The notes: generated by a model not told the origin, from the sequence alone. DNA of 64,000 nt from Agapetus fuscipes (GCA_951799405.1 OX637339.1:17050001-17114000); one strand, 5' to 3'; shown: positions 18,201-28,689, counted from the stretch's first letter. A program made the numbers and translations.

Positions 18201-21200
18201 TCCCAGCAGGGCAAGGTGCTCGCCGTGAGGCTGGATGACCAGGGGAAGGTCAAGTACGACGCCATCGCAAGGCAGGGCCACTCCAAGGACAAGGTGACTG
18301 CAACTGTACATAAAAATAAGAGTTTTAGGCTTACACGGCTGGCTGATGATGCTTGAGAGATGTTTTCCAGGATCTGTTGCCGTGGTTTGTGGGAGCTGGA
18401 CATTTCGCACATGTCTACGATTGGCTTCTTCAGCGTGAAGTGTAATGATTAAGATGATCTTGATAAAAACTGTGATCTTCATCATTCCACATCAAGATCA
18501 TCTTCGTCATTGCCTGGATAAATTTCCATCAGGCCTCTTCTGGATACGTATAAGTTTGCGCTTGCACATGCCGCATGTGAACATACAACATAAAAACCCA
18601 AATCTCTAATGAACATACACCCTGCAACTCTTGCCGACCTTTCCTGAAACAGGGGTGTTATTGGCAAAGTCAATAATTTTTTCAGTATGGGTGGTCATCC
18701 GCATACCAACATTTAAGTCAACTAACGAAATGTTTTTGTCAGTTTCTATATAAACAATGTGTCTACTCTGTCTTCAAACTATGTAGATAGCACCATAGAA
18801 ACCCAAGAAATCACCATGTGCAGTGGTATTTGTTACTAGTGTTGTTGAAAGTATGAAAATATCTGATAAATTCCAGCCTCATAACAACCTATAAGTCAAG
18901 GAATCTTCATCGTAATATTTATTGTTTTGTTTCAGATAATCTTCTCCAAGTTGTCAGACCTGCTTCCCTCAGAAGTGCTGGCCGAGGACGATCCGTCTCT
19001 GGAGAAGCCGGATGAAGAGGTGCTGAGGGAGACCACGGAGAAGACCCGCCTGGCCCTGGAGAAGCTCACCAGCTCCAAGATATCGGCCGCTATGCCTGTC
19101 AGATGCGTGGAGAAGAGCGTGAGTTCACATCATTATGACAGACCCATTCAAAATATCCCTCGACTGGTCCGTAGTCGAAGGTTGTGTATTCGAAGCCCGG
19201 CAGAACAAAAAAATATGCCATTTCTACTTTTAAATATTCTCTTCGCTGGGTTGAAAAATTAATTTTTTTTATCAAAGACTGGTCATCAATGGTGCATCCA
19301 GCCTTACAGCAACTGGGTCTCGCTTGAGAATTGGCGCTTTCTATAGCGACGACCAAGCTCACAGAGGGCTCTGTTTAAAAAAAATTGATTTGTGAAGAGG
19401 AACGCAATTCACCAACCTATTCTGCCTGGCCAGAAACATGTGTCAAATATCATCAATTAATAATTCATTATTCAATATTTTAATGAATTGTTAATTAATA
19501 ATTACCCAATGACATGTGTTGAACCAGGATCAAAGTTATGGTCAAGTAACCCAAGCGGGGATCGAACCAACGTTTCCTACTATTCCAAATACGCTGGAAA
19601 GATCAGCCACTTGACTCCCTCGCCCATAACACCGATATACCTCTTGAGGTGTGATTCACATAAAAACAGCACTCACCAAATAAATCCTAATATCATCATT
19701 ATTCCGTACATTTTAAATGTTCCAGTGCAATTATTGATTGAGATTGTGTATGTTATAATTGTTTGAAGGAGTGTTGTGATGTTTGCAGGCTCCCGCCCAG
19801 TACATCAGGTACACCCCGGCCCAGCAAGGAGCCGCCTTCAACTCCGGAGCCAAACAGAGAGTCATCAGGTGGGTGATAATAATAATAATAATAAGACAAT
19901 AATACTGATAATTATAGTGCCGTTTTGTGATGAATCACTGCAAGGAACTATTCAACTGTAACATCGCCGAAAACAAACATGTCTTCAATCCCGACCTAAA
20001 CGCATTTTTACTCTATGGCTCTAAGCTTATGGAGTAGGGCAAGAGTAGGCACGATCCAAGTATTTTACTTTATTAGATCGTTTTGGAACAATTAATTTGT
20101 TTAGGGTATATAACACTTTATGAGATTTTATTCATTCCCGCTAATCTGCGGGATTTATGACCTCGATCCCGCCAAGTTTTCTTAGATTCTATAATGTTTT
20201 TAGATTCCTTTGAGTATATTATGTTCCACGACGATTTGCATCCTCAGGTGGTACCTATAATTAATACTAAATGGTCCAGATATAGAATCAGCTGTTGATG
20301 GTGATAAAGGTTTGTGTGTGAAACCGATTGTGGATAAACATACTATACTCAAAGTAATCTAAAAATAAAGATTGTATTGTTTTTTTTATCTAAAAAGAAA
20401 TATTTTTATTTCACCATACTCATTGTAAGTTTTCTAATCATTTCAATGAGGTCACACGGGTTGCTATAGCAAAGACCGTAATGCAATATTTTGACATAGA
20501 CACAATTTTGTCTATGTCAAATCATGTGCCAACCTCATTCTATAATCTATAATCTAAGTTGCAAGGATATATTAATTCAAAGCTCTCAGATGTATGCCCA
20601 CAAACAAACACGTATAGTTTGCGCTTACAAATGCTGATTCTGTACTTACAAATAAAATCCAAACCTCAAATGAACATAAGCCCTGCAACTCTTGCTGACA
20701 TTCCCTGAAACAGGGGTGACATTGGCAAAGTGAACCATTTTTTACAGTATGGGTGGTTAGCCTCATACCAACCTATAAGTCAAGGAATATCTATAAATCT
20801 ATAATCTATAATCTAAGTTGCAAGGATATATTCATTTAAAGCTCTCAGATGTATGCCCACAAACCAACAAGTGTAGTTCGCGCTTACAAATGCTGAATGT
20901 GTACTTACAAATAAAATCCAAACCTCAAATGAACATAAGCCCCACAACTTTTGCCGACCTTCCCTGAAACAGGGGTGACATTGGCAAAGTGAACCATTTT
21001 TTACAGTATGGGTGGTCAGCCTCATACCAACCTATAAGTCAAGGAAATATCATGCCTTAATTAACCCGCAGGGGGCCCTGGTGCAGGGAAAAGCTTGGGG
21101 CCCCTATATACCCCCCTCCCTTCCCAGCTTCCCATATCTTTTCTGAAAAAAACTAAGTTGAAATGTTTTCCAAACAAACGTTTTTTTAGCCCTTGGGGGG

Positions 21201-24200
21201 CTTGGTCACTTGAGTCCTAAAGATACTTTGTTTTAATGCATTTCAACTAATTTCTATTCTGTCTGTAATCAGGGGCCCTTGGTCGCAAATGCCCGCAAAG
21301 ACCTGGGAATGACAAATAGTTTTTTTGGCCCTGGTTCGTTCGTACCACTCGAACCGCCCTTAATCCGGGCCTCAGCTCATTGTATGTACATATATACAAA
21401 TAAGTATCTTGAAAAATAAATGTTTTATTAAATTTTACTCTTCGTTTATTTGTCAGAATGGTGGAGGCGCAGACAGACCCCATGGAACCGCCGCGCTTTG
21501 CCATAAACCGCAAGATCCCCCGCGGCGCCCCCTCGCCCCCCGCCCCGGTGCTGCACTCCCCCCCCAGGAGGGTGTCCGTGAGGCAGCAGAGGGACTGGAA
21601 AATCCCCCCCTGTGTCAGCCACTGGAAGAACGCCAAAGGTTCACACCACACTTATATATATATAACCCCAAATTTTTCTCAATGACTCTAAAGACAACGC
21701 TAGATATTGCCGTAACTATTTAAAGACAGAAATCAATAAAACATGGCAGCACGTAAACAGCTGATTGCTGTATTTATTTACAAATTATAATTAATTTGAA
21801 TGTTAATGACATTTTTTGGATATTAGGTAAACCGATAAGGGAGAACTTATGAGACGTTTCATAGGCGACACAGCCAACTTCGTCAAGAGACACCCTCTCG
21901 CAATGCAGGATGACTGAGGATGAATTAAATTGTAATATGTAGTCTGGTCGATAGCTCAGTTGGTAGAGTGCTAGGGTTCCATGCCAAGAGCTCGGGCCTG
22001 AATCCCACCAAGGATGTCAGGAATGATTTCCCGTTTCGATGTTTATTTCAAACCCAAAATATTTTATTTTGTCACCACCTTTATTTATTATTTCACTACG
22101 TTTTGAGATAAAAAAAACAGGTATGAGATACATTTTGTATATTTAGAGATATTTAATACCAAAACCAAGAGTTTGGTGGCTGGATGATGTTTGAAAATTG
22201 TTCGCAAACTAAATGGTTAGTTGTTTTTTGAGATGGGCACAATCTCTAAGTGAATCTTACATTAATTAGCTTATATAATCTTATTCCAGGTTACACAATT
22301 CCCCTGGACAAGAGGTTGGCAGCAGACGGCAGAGGTCTGCAACAGGTCCACATCAATGAGAACTTCTCCAAGCTTGCCGAGGCTCTCTACATAGCCGACA
22401 GGTAACACCAACTCTGTAACTGTAACTCTGTCGCCATTGCGCTGGGGGTGGCCAGAGCCTCTGGAAATTTGCCTCCATTTTTTACTATCCTTGCATACCT
22501 CTTTCAATTCATTCACATGCATCACCTTTTTCATGCATTTTTCCTTCTCTTACATTCTCTTTGTATATCCCATTCTTTCACAATTTCACCAATCTGATCT
22601 AGCCATACTTTTATCGGTCTTCCCTTTCCTCTTTTCTCTTCCACATTTCCTTTGTACGTACACTTTGCAAGTCTTTCATCATCCATTCTTTCTACATGTC
22701 CAAACCATCTCATCACATTCTTTTGTGCCTTTACTTTCAGATCCTCTTTTTCTTGTAACATCAATTCAAATAAATATTACGATGATCTGCATTCATCACC
22801 TTTTTCTTACCTACATTTTCTTCTTTACATTCACTCCATTTTTTTTTCAGAATTTTCCCATAGATCCTATCGTCAGTCATTCCTTTACTCTTCTTCCATG
22901 CATATTTCCTCTGGATATTGTTCTTGGCAGATTAACAGGTAGTTGTGTTGGTTTCCAGGAAGGCCCGTGAAGCCGTGGAGGCCCGAGCACAGCTGGAGAG
23001 GAAGCTGGCGCAGAGAGAGAAGGAGAAGAAGGAGGACCATCTCCGGATGATGGCACAGAAGGCAAGGGACCACAGGAATGGTAAACGTCAATCCTTACCA
23101 GTCATCTAATCTAATCTGGGTTGCAAAGATGTGACATGTATAAGTTTGCGTTTAACCATGCCGCATGTGGACCTACAATATAAAAACCCAAATCTCAAAT
23201 GAACATACACCCTGCAACTCTTGCCGTCCTTCCCTGAAACAGGGGTGACATTGGCAAAGTGAACCATTTTTACAGCATGGGTGGTCAGCCTCATGCTAAC
23301 CTATAAGTCAAGGATCAACAATCAAAATGAAGTTTTGGTAATACTAGTGAATGTGAACATTTTTTTTTTTTTAAGGAATCCTGTGCGAGAGGCTCCCCAA
23401 TTCTTGAAAGCCTTGGGGATCTATGTCACCCTGGAAGGGTGCCGCAGAGGTGTTGCTTGAGTTCTTGCTTCTATCGTAAGCCGCTGCAAGGAAGTGGTGA
23501 TTGATGTTGGTTTTGAATAAAACCGAATTAAATTGGGAAGGGAACACTGATACTGGTAGATCATTCCATAAACGGGCAGTTTGGCAAAGGAATGAGTCAT
23601 GAAAAGCCAAGTTCTCATAGTTTTGCATAGGTCAATGCAATAAGGTTCTTCTACATAAGATTTTGGATTTTCAGTTTACTTACTCTTGTTAATCAGATGT
23701 TGTCTTTTATATGTGCAGGTATAAGGACGGTGGGAGAGCCCGGTGCAGACCTGGAGGGCAACGTTCCCGTGGGAGGCGCTGACATGGGAGAGGAGGAGAG
23801 AGACCGGCTCAGGGCTGACCGGCACAGGGAGCGGGCCAGGGACCGCAACCTTATACGCGCTGCACCTGACAAGAGGTATACATCAGAGGCGGTTCCTTTA
23901 AGAGTTTATCCGTGCAATGCACTGCCTACATTTTGCAACAATTCAAACATAAAAATGTGAATTTATTTTAAAGAAAAATGTTTATGAACAATTTGAATGA
24001 TTGGTATTCAATAATCAAAGATCGATGTATGTGGCGACATCTGTGGAGAGCATGTGGACCATCTGCGGACTGCGAGTAACAGAATTGTAAACAAAATAAG
24101 GAATGAATGCCCACTGCTTGGCGCGCGTGCAGACCTCGATCTGCACATCGATATTATGAAAACCACGTACAGTTTAACATTTTTGTTCCAAACGGTGGCA

Positions 24201-27200
24201 TGAGACAAGGACAATCAATCTAATAGCGTTTCACATGTGTTCGAAAGAGATCGCAATAGTCGTCATCCGGCAATGCACAGAGCATAATATTATAAGCAGG
24301 GAATAATATTATAATAACCTAATACGTCATTGATCATGTGTCAACAAAGCCGGTTACTTTATTTACAAATATTCTATTTTTTCGTGAAAATTTCTGAAAC
24401 TATTTTGAAAATATTGCGAATATGTAGAGGCCTAATCATTATTTAATATTGTGAAAATGAATTCTATCCATAATTCTAATAATAAAGTAAATGTGGACTT
24501 AATTAAGGAAATCCGTACTGCTTTTGAAAAAAGCAATGGTTATAGAAAGTTGTGGGCTTCTCAGACTGGAATTAAAAGCATTCAAAATTATAAATCTATG
24601 TCAATAACAGTCAATTGGATATTTAAAAGAAAGTACTATAATTGTAAAATTATTTTTTTCTGCTTTCCTTGTCATATTTTTATTGGTGATAAATCGTAGA
24701 GTGAAGATGCCTAGTGAAAGAAGCTTTCTCTCAGGCGAAGGAGCAAGGGATGGATTTCACCTTTTTAACTGTAGGTACGTGTTTATTATACATTTATTTG
24801 TTAGATAACAAAACGAGTGTGGGTATGTACCTTCATAAAGTAAGCATTTCTTGGGATTACCTTTCAAAATAAAATGGAAGATATAAGCAAAATCGAATTT
24901 GAAAAAAATATGAACTACCAACATTTTCACTCAGGAGCCGCCTCTGGTATACATACTCATCATCCTCTCGTCTCAACAAGGACAACTCGTAGAACGGCTC
25001 ACATTCATCCCTTTACAGTCGATATCAAAACTATGAAAACTTGGTGTTTTCATGACTCATTCCTTTGCCAAACTGCCCGCTTATGGAATGAGCTACCCGG
25101 ATCTGTGTTCCCCACCCCAATTTTAACCTGTCCTATTAAAAAATTGCCACTTAAAAAGCAGGGTCTCAAAACAAAGAAACACTACATTAAGCAGCTAGCA
25201 GCCTGTCGCTACCCTGTGGGAATGGTGCTGTCAGATTGGTACAACTTTGCTATCCACTATGCAATTATTTTGAAGACCGTGACATGGACTTTGGAAGCAG
25301 ATCTCATCTAATCTAAGTTGCAAAGATATGTTACATTGGAGATTCACATTACATGCATTTTAACAAGCAGACACGTACGAGTTCGCGCTTGCACATGCGG
25401 CATGTGAACCTACAACATAAAAAACCAAATCTCAAATGGACATACACCCTGTAACTCTTGCCGTCCTTTCCTGAAACAGGGGTGACATTGGCAAAGAGAA
25501 CCATATTAATATTGTTTATTTATTGCAGGTCCAAGCTTGTGAAGGAACGTGAGAGGGACATCTCGGAGCAGATTGCCCTGGGGCTCCCTGCCAAAACCAA
25601 TGCCAGCGGGGAAGGCATGTTCGATCAGAGGCTGTTCAACACTTCCAAGGGAATGGATTCAGGTCAGAAAATCACAAAAATAATCTTTCTTTTATTGTAA
25701 GACCTAGGGCTGCAGATTCAACGGGGTGGCGGTAATGATAGAATGACACAGTGACAAAACAACATTACAATGACGGTACATCACATGACAAAACCTCTCT
25801 TTGACAAAACATCACAGGAAAGTACATCTAATCTATATTGCAAATATATGTAACATTAAAGATTCACATTATATGCATTTTCACAGACAGACACGTATAA
25901 GTTCGCGCTTAAACATGCCGCATGTGAACCTACAGTATAAAAACCCGAATCTCAAATGAACATACACCCTGCAACTCCTGCCGACCTTCCCTGAAACAGG
26001 GGTGACATTGGCAAAGTGAACCATTTTTTACGGTATGGAGGGTCAGCCGCATACCAACCTATAAGTCAAGGAACTACATCACCAAGGACAAAACCGTTTC
26101 ATGTGCCTTTTATGGTATGTTCTGTTTTTGGTATGAGATGTTCAATATGAGTCAGAATGTATTTGTATTTGCAGGTTTTGGAGACGACGAGGCGTACAAC
26201 GTATATGACAAGCCGTGGCGCGAGCAGAACTCCCTGGGCAACCACCTGTACCGCCCCACCAAGAACATAGACAAGGACAACTACGGCGGCGACCTGGAGA
26301 CCATCATCAAGACCAACCGGTGATTATCTCTTCAAGCTCTGTCAACAGTAGTGAATTGCCTATTTAGACATTCTACTACTACTACAAAGCTTTGCTGGCT
26401 GATGATGCTGGAGAGCTGCTTTCTGGAAACATCCGGAAGCTCCAGCTCCCACAGATATGGCAAAAGATCCCAGAAAGCAACTCTCCAGCAAAGATAGTTT
26501 GACTAAATTTATCCGGTTTTTGCAATTTCAAAAAAATGTATTGTATTTTATTATGATGCAAGCTTTTATACCCTGTTTATAGAGAGTAGAAGCTATAAAG
26601 AGAAAAAAAAATGGTCCCTTTGCTCATTATAATTTTTATTTATTTTTATTTATTAATATTCCTCTTCAAAAATACGGATAATTATACACATTTTCAAAAA
26701 AACTTAAAAGAGAAACCCACATTGATCCTGTGCGTGGGTATAGAAATATGATAAAAGTAAAAGTTGAAAAATTTAATTACTATCTATACAGAAAAAAGGA
26801 AAAACAAAAACTTTTATAGAAAAGAGACAAGGTCCAGTTCATTTATAGAAAAAGTTGAAATTTTTGAAGAAAGAAAGAAAAAACAATAATAAAATGAAAC
26901 AAAAAGAAAGAAGAGAAAAATCAGAAATGCAATAAACCTATTTAGTAAAAAAATAAATAAAATGAATAATTCAGTTTATAAGTAATAAAGTTGAGTGTGA
27001 TTATTTCTAAAGAAGTGTGTGTTGGTGTTTTCAGTTTTGTCCCCGACAAGGAGTTTGCCGGGACAGAGAAGTGGTCCAGCCAAGGGCAGCGCTCAGGGCC
27101 TGTGCAGTTTGAGAAGGACGGGGCGCACAGCAGGGAGCCCAAGGAGCAGCAGGTTAGTAAATGTGGACGATGAGCTTGATAATTTGTAATCTAAGTTGTA

Positions 27201-28238
27201 AAGATATACTGACATCTTTGATTTTGGGTTATCTCTCATATGTAAAATCAAACGGATGTATGTATATGTTTGTCCTGTATGGACTCCTAAACTACTGAAC
27301 AGATTGTGATGAAACTTACATGCCAAATTAGTCTTCTGTATAGAAAAAAACTGAATGGCGGCATGATAACAGTAACCAGGCGAGCCACTAAAAGGGGTGA
27401 CAGGGTACAGATAGTACAAGATACAAAGCAAAAGAAAAGATTAAGAAATGAGGATGTTTCCTTCAAACAGTTTGTAAAAGTGAAAAACCATACTTGGTTT
27501 CATATTTTTTCTGTTCACACTTTCTTTATTAGTTAAACAGAATTTGCTATTCACTATTGTCATGATCGTCGGCCCATATTTTTTTAAATGTATTTTTTCA
27601 ATCTATAATCTAAGCTGCAAAGATATGTTAACATTTAAGGCTCATAATAAATGCATGCCCACAGACAGGCAGTATGCTCAAACCCTCTTCGTACCCGTCC
27701 TGTATGTATGTGTCAGAAAGACCCACAGCACATGGAAGTTCATACAAAGCTATATATTTTCTTAAGTGGCAGAAGGTCTTCCCGTGAAGTAAAAACAATG
27801 GCACGACAAAACAAGAACCTCTACGTTAGCCCATGACTCTAAAAGTAAATGGTTCGATGTTACTGAAGCTAATAGCATACCTCGGGTGGCACATGTAGGT
27901 TCGCGCCTACACATTTTGCATGTGTGCATACAAATAAACAAAACTTCACATGAACATAAGCCTTGCGACTCCTGCCACCCTTCCCCGAAACGGGGTGGCA
28001 TTGGCAAAAGTGAACCAATCAATCAATTCAATTGTGTTTTCTTCTTTAATTCCAGGGTCCCAGCAGAGCAGACGCTGACTTTGATCCGTTCGGCTTGGAT
28101 CGCTTCTTGACAGAGGCCAAGAGGGCGGATCGTGTGGGACCTTCAAATCCACCTTCCTCGGGAGGCTCCAACCAGCAGAGGAAGAGAGACCACCATCAGG
28201 ACGGGGGATACGGACACAAAAAGACCAGGAGGGATTAA
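15236..28238 (+). CDS. Bx42: Bx42 / SNW1 (SKIP): SNW-domain splicing and transcription cofactor (whole gene, 13 coding exons)
   Basis: Exons: 15236-15249, 17311-17468, 18133-18293, 18936-19118, 19789-19868, 21457-21638, 22290-22401, 22959-23080, 23719-23875, 25529-25662, 26175-26319, 27035-27152, 28056-28238. All join in frame to 582 codons plus TAA, close to the usual 536-547 residues. All introns are GT-AG. The protein starts MSLSSILPAPTQ and carries PPYGQRKGWVPR, DGGAFPEITVAQ, YDAIARQG, QYIRYTPAQQGAAFNSGAKQ, DPMEPPRF and KGYTIPLDKRLAADGRGLQ, all SNW-domain blocks. A charged coiled-coil region follows, then FDQRLFNTSKGMDSGFGDDE and FDPFGLDRFL. It acts in the nucleus in activated spliceosomes and as a coregulator for Su(H)/Notch and nuclear receptors. 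The SNW signature reads SHWKN. Introns hold at least ten retroelement fragments. Confidence 0.96.
15735..16042 (+). repeat. SINE C1 (tRNA-like head partly lost, LINE-like tail, poly-A)
   Basis: GATTCGGATCCCGGCGGAGC (box B region), GGGTTGAAAAATTCATAAAC and GCGACGACCAAGCTC form the shared C body. The tail CACCTCTGCGGCAC to CAGGATTTCTT plus A-run matches the 3' end of the LINE at 23360-23640. Confidence 0.75.
16052..16105 (+). repeat. SINE B tail fragment
   Basis: TTGCACTGTATGTGCAGCTT and GCGTTGCG match the 3' end of SINE B. Confidence 0.5.
16115..16415 (+). repeat. SINE C2
   Basis: GTCCGTAGTCTAGTAGTTAG (box A) and GAGTTTGATTCCCGGC (box B), C body, then a diverged C2 tail ending in (ATT)n. Confidence 0.75.
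16566..16862 (-). repeat. SINE C2, full length
   Basis: Minus copy. Box B GGATTCGAACCC-type and box A near 16850, (ATT)n-adjacent tail at the low-coordinate end. About 300 bp. Confidence 0.8.
17104..17250 (-). pseudogene. LINE C-terminal fragment
   Basis: Minus frame reads EVFGDRAFRIVAPMAWNLVP then TLRELKTGALIRRRLKTCFL, the C-terminal end of CR1-like LINE ORF2. It ends just upstream of Bx42 exon 2. Confidence 0.7.
17311..17468 (+). CDS. Bx42: Bx42 coding exon 2
   Basis: Acceptor CTTTCAG, donor GTACTT. Encodes ILPAPTQ to GQRKGWVPRGEDDFG. Confidence 0.95.
17526..17770 (+). repeat. Family A retroposon
   Basis: TCCTTGACTTATAGGTTGGT to TTTGCAACTTAAATAATAGA; 7-10% visibly diverged. Confidence 0.8.
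17775..17895 (-). repeat. LINE 3' end / SINE C1-type tail
   Basis: GCGGGAGACTCCCTTGATTT to GTGCCGCAGAGGTGTT is the inverse of the CACCTCTGCGGCAC to AGGATTCCTT tail shared by SINE C1 and the 23360-23640 LINE. It extends into LINE-like sequence. Confidence 0.55.
18133..18293 (+). CDS. Bx42: Bx42 coding exon 3
   Basis: Acceptor TTCACAG, donor GTGACT. Encodes DGGAFPEITVAQHPLGMG to YDAIARQGHSKDK, a conserved SNW-domain block. Confidence 0.96.
18315..18440 (+). repeat. Family E repeat, single arm
   Basis: TTAGGCTTACACGGCTGGCT to GGCTTCTTCAGCGTGAAG; no facing arm. Confidence 0.75.
18525..18718 (-). repeat. Family A retroposon, 3' end missing
   Basis: GTATAAGTTTGCGCTTGCAC to GTATGGGTGGTCATCCGCAT; lacks the pentamer tail. 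Confidence 0.75.
18936..19118 (+). CDS. Bx42: Bx42 coding exon 4
   Basis: Acceptor TTTCAG, donor GTGAGT. Encodes IIFSKLSDLLPSEV to ISAAMPVRCVEKS. Confidence 0.96.
19160..19372 (+). repeat. SINE C, 5' part (interrupted by SINE D)
   Basis: GGTCCGTAGTCGAAGGTTGT and the C body to CTCACAGAGGGCTC. The missing C2 tail resumes at 19633. Confidence 0.75.
19375..19632 (-). repeat. SINE D (tRNA-derived) inserted in SINE C
   Basis: On the minus strand it reads GGCTGATCTTTCCAGCG then a GGTTCGATCCC box B, and ends in AATTGCGTTCCTCTTCACA. An internal inverted repeat around TAATGAATT / AATTCATTA lies in the middle. Very similar to 49980-50228. Confidence 0.75.
19633..19695 (+). repeat. SINE C2 tail (continuation after SINE D)
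   Basis: CTCTTGAGGTGTGATTCACA to CACCAAATAAATCCTAATAT continues the copy interrupted at 19372. Confidence 0.75.
19789..19868 (+). CDS. Bx42: Bx42 coding exon 5
   Basis: Acceptor TTTGCAG, donor GTGGGT. Encodes APAQYIRYTPAQQGAAFNSG and AKQRVI plus two bases. Confidence 0.96.
20542..20790 (-). repeat. Family A retroposon, first of a tandem pair
   Basis: TATAATCTAAGTTGCAAGGA to ACCTATAAGTCAAGGAATAT. An older subfamily, with CTCAGATGTATGCCCACAAA. Confidence 0.85.
20792..21050 (-). repeat. Family A retroposon, second of a tandem pair
   Basis: Same orientation and subfamily as the preceding copy, separated by almost nothing; few differences. Confidence 0.85.
21457..21638 (+). CDS. Bx42: Bx42 coding exon 6 (contains the SNW signature)
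   Basis: Acceptor TTGTCAG, weak donor GTTCAC. Encodes MVEAQTDPMEPPRFAINRKI to WKIPPCVSHWKNAKG. The signature SNWKN is SHWKN here (CAC codon at 21620-21622). Confidence 0.96.
21940..22080 (+). repeat. SINE B 5' part
   Basis: GGTCGATAGCTCAGTTGGTA (box A), GGGCCTGAATCCC (degenerate box B), body to CAAACCCAAAAT. Confidence 0.75.
22290..22401 (+). CDS. Bx42: Bx42 coding exon 7
   Basis: Acceptor TTCCAG, donor GTAACA. Encodes YTIPLDKRLAADGRGLQQVH to LAEALYIAD, the most conserved part of the family. Confidence 0.96.
22425..22790 (-). pseudogene. LINE ORF2 C-terminal fragment in Bx42 intron 7
   Basis: Minus frames read NVMRWFGHVERMDDERLAK, GRPIKVWLDQIGE and, after a frame change near 22533, NELKEVCKDSKKWRQIS with the terminal QRNGDR block. 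This is the post-RT region of non-LTR retrotransposons. The same family recurs at 32080-32465. Confidence 0.8.
22959..23080 (+). CDS. Bx42: Bx42 coding exon 8
   Basis: Acceptor TTTCCAG, donor GTAAAC. Encodes KAREAVEARAQLERKLAQRE and KEKKEDHLRMMAQKARDH, a charged helical region. Confidence 0.95.
23103..23314 (-). repeat. Family A retroposon
   Basis: CATCTAATCTAATCTGGGTT to CTAACCTATAAGTCAAGGAT, internally deleted by ~40 bp near its 3' end. Confidence 0.8.
23360..23640 (-). pseudogene. LINE C-terminal fragment and 3' end with poly-A
   Basis: Minus frame (from 23628) reads ENLAFHDSFLCQTARLWNDL then PVSVFPSQFNSVLFKTNIN, a LINE ORF2 C-terminus. Its terminal SAAPFQGDIDPQGF segment and A-run coincide with the tail of SINE C1. 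The same ORF family appears at 24930-25135. Confidence 0.75.
23719..23875 (+). CDS. Bx42: Bx42 coding exon 9
   Basis: Acceptor GTGCAG, donor GTATAC. Encodes IRTVGEPGADLEGNVP to RDRNLIRAAPDK. The GADLEGNVPVGG stretch is expanded relative to vertebrates. Confidence 0.94.
23880..24925. other. Bx42 intron 9, no feature recognised
   Basis: AT-rich intron sequence. An 82-codon ORF at 24451-24699 has no recognisable family and is not called. Confidence 0.4.
24930..25135 (+). pseudogene. LINE C-terminal fragment
   Basis: Reads TRTTRRTAHIHPF and KTWCFHDSFLCQTARLWNEL then PGSVFPTP, the plus-strand relative of 23360-23640. Confidence 0.7.
25305..25504 (-). repeat. Family A retroposon
   Basis: CATCTAATCTAAGTTGCAAA to GGGGTGACATTGGCAAAG; it ends about 25 bases before Bx42 exon 10. 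Confidence 0.8.
25529..25662 (+). CDS. Bx42: Bx42 coding exon 10
   Basis: Acceptor TTGCAG, donor GTCAGA. Encodes SKLVKERERDISEQIALGLP to MFDQRLFNTSKGMDS. Confidence 0.95.
25825..26074 (-). repeat. Family A retroposon, full length
   Basis: CATCTAATCTATATTGCAAA to CCAACCTATAAGTCAAGGAA. Confidence 0.82.
26175..26319 (+). CDS. Bx42: Bx42 coding exon 11
   Basis: Acceptor TTTGCAG, donor GTGATT. Encodes FGDDEAYNVYDKPWR to LETIIKTN. Confidence 0.95.
26393..26500. repeat. Family E hairpin, deleted form
   Basis: A short left arm (GGCTGATGATGCTGGAGAG, GCTTTCTGG) faces a right arm (CCAGAAAGCAACTCTCCAGC). The centre is largely deleted. Confidence 0.65.
27035..27152 (+). CDS. Bx42: Bx42 coding exon 12
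   Basis: Acceptor GTTTTCAG, donor GTTAGT. Encodes FVPDKEFAGTEKW to PVQFEKDGAHSREPKEQQ. Confidence 0.95.
27599..28018 (-). repeat. Family A retroposon, diverged and interrupted
   Basis: The 3' end (TCTATAATCTAAGCTGCAAA) and the 5' half (ATGAACATAAGCC, GGGGTGGCATTGGCAAA) are separated by about 220 bp of other sequence. Confidence 0.6.
28056..28238 (+). CDS. Bx42: Bx42 coding exon 13 (C-terminus)
   Basis: Acceptor AATTCCAG. Encodes ADFDPFGLDRFLTEAKRAD and a basic tail ending KKTRRD, then TAA at 28236-28238. Confidence 0.96.
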   Translation, partial: GPSRADADFDPFGLDRFLTEAKRADRVGPSNPPSSGGSNQQRKRDHHQDGGYGHKKTRRD

Positions 28239-28451
28239 GACTACTTCATATTTAATGAACTGTTTTACTGCGGGAGGCATGCAAAAATGTCGCGAGTACA
28301 CTTGCATCCATCCAGACTGGTTTCTATGCACACCGTCAAAGTTTGAAGCTATCTGCACCATCTGCAGTTGTAAAAATTGAGGTTTCATTCGGTGAAGCGT
28401 TAGAGAGCTAATTATATTAAATCTGTCGTTATATTGACCAATTGCCCTAAA

Positions 28452-28688
28452 TTCTATAATCAAAGTTGCAAAGCTATATAAACATTTAAAGTTCATATTA
28501 AATGCATTCCCACAAACAGACATGTGTAAGTTCAGGCTTACAAATGCTTCGTTTGTACTTACAAATTAAAATCCAAACCTCAAATGGGCATAAACCCTGC
28601 AACTTTTGCTGACCTTCCCTGAAACAGGGTAACGTGAACATTTTTTTACAGTGTGGGTGGTCAGCCTCATACCAACCTACAAGTCAAG
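28452..28688 (-). repeat. Family A retroposon (head-to-head partner 1)
   Basis: TCTATAATCAAAGTTGCAAA to CCAACCTACAAGTCAAG; diverged. It abuts a plus copy with its 5' end. Confidence 0.8.
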
Positions 28689-28689
28689 T

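Noticed and set aside
21050..21395. Possible MITE with GGGGCCC-rich ends in Bx42 intron 5
   Set aside because: No matching inverted termini or target duplication could be defined.
24451..24699. 82-codon ORF in Bx42 intron 9
   Set aside because: No recognisable family; Asn/Lys/Ile-rich as expected for AT-rich intron DNA.
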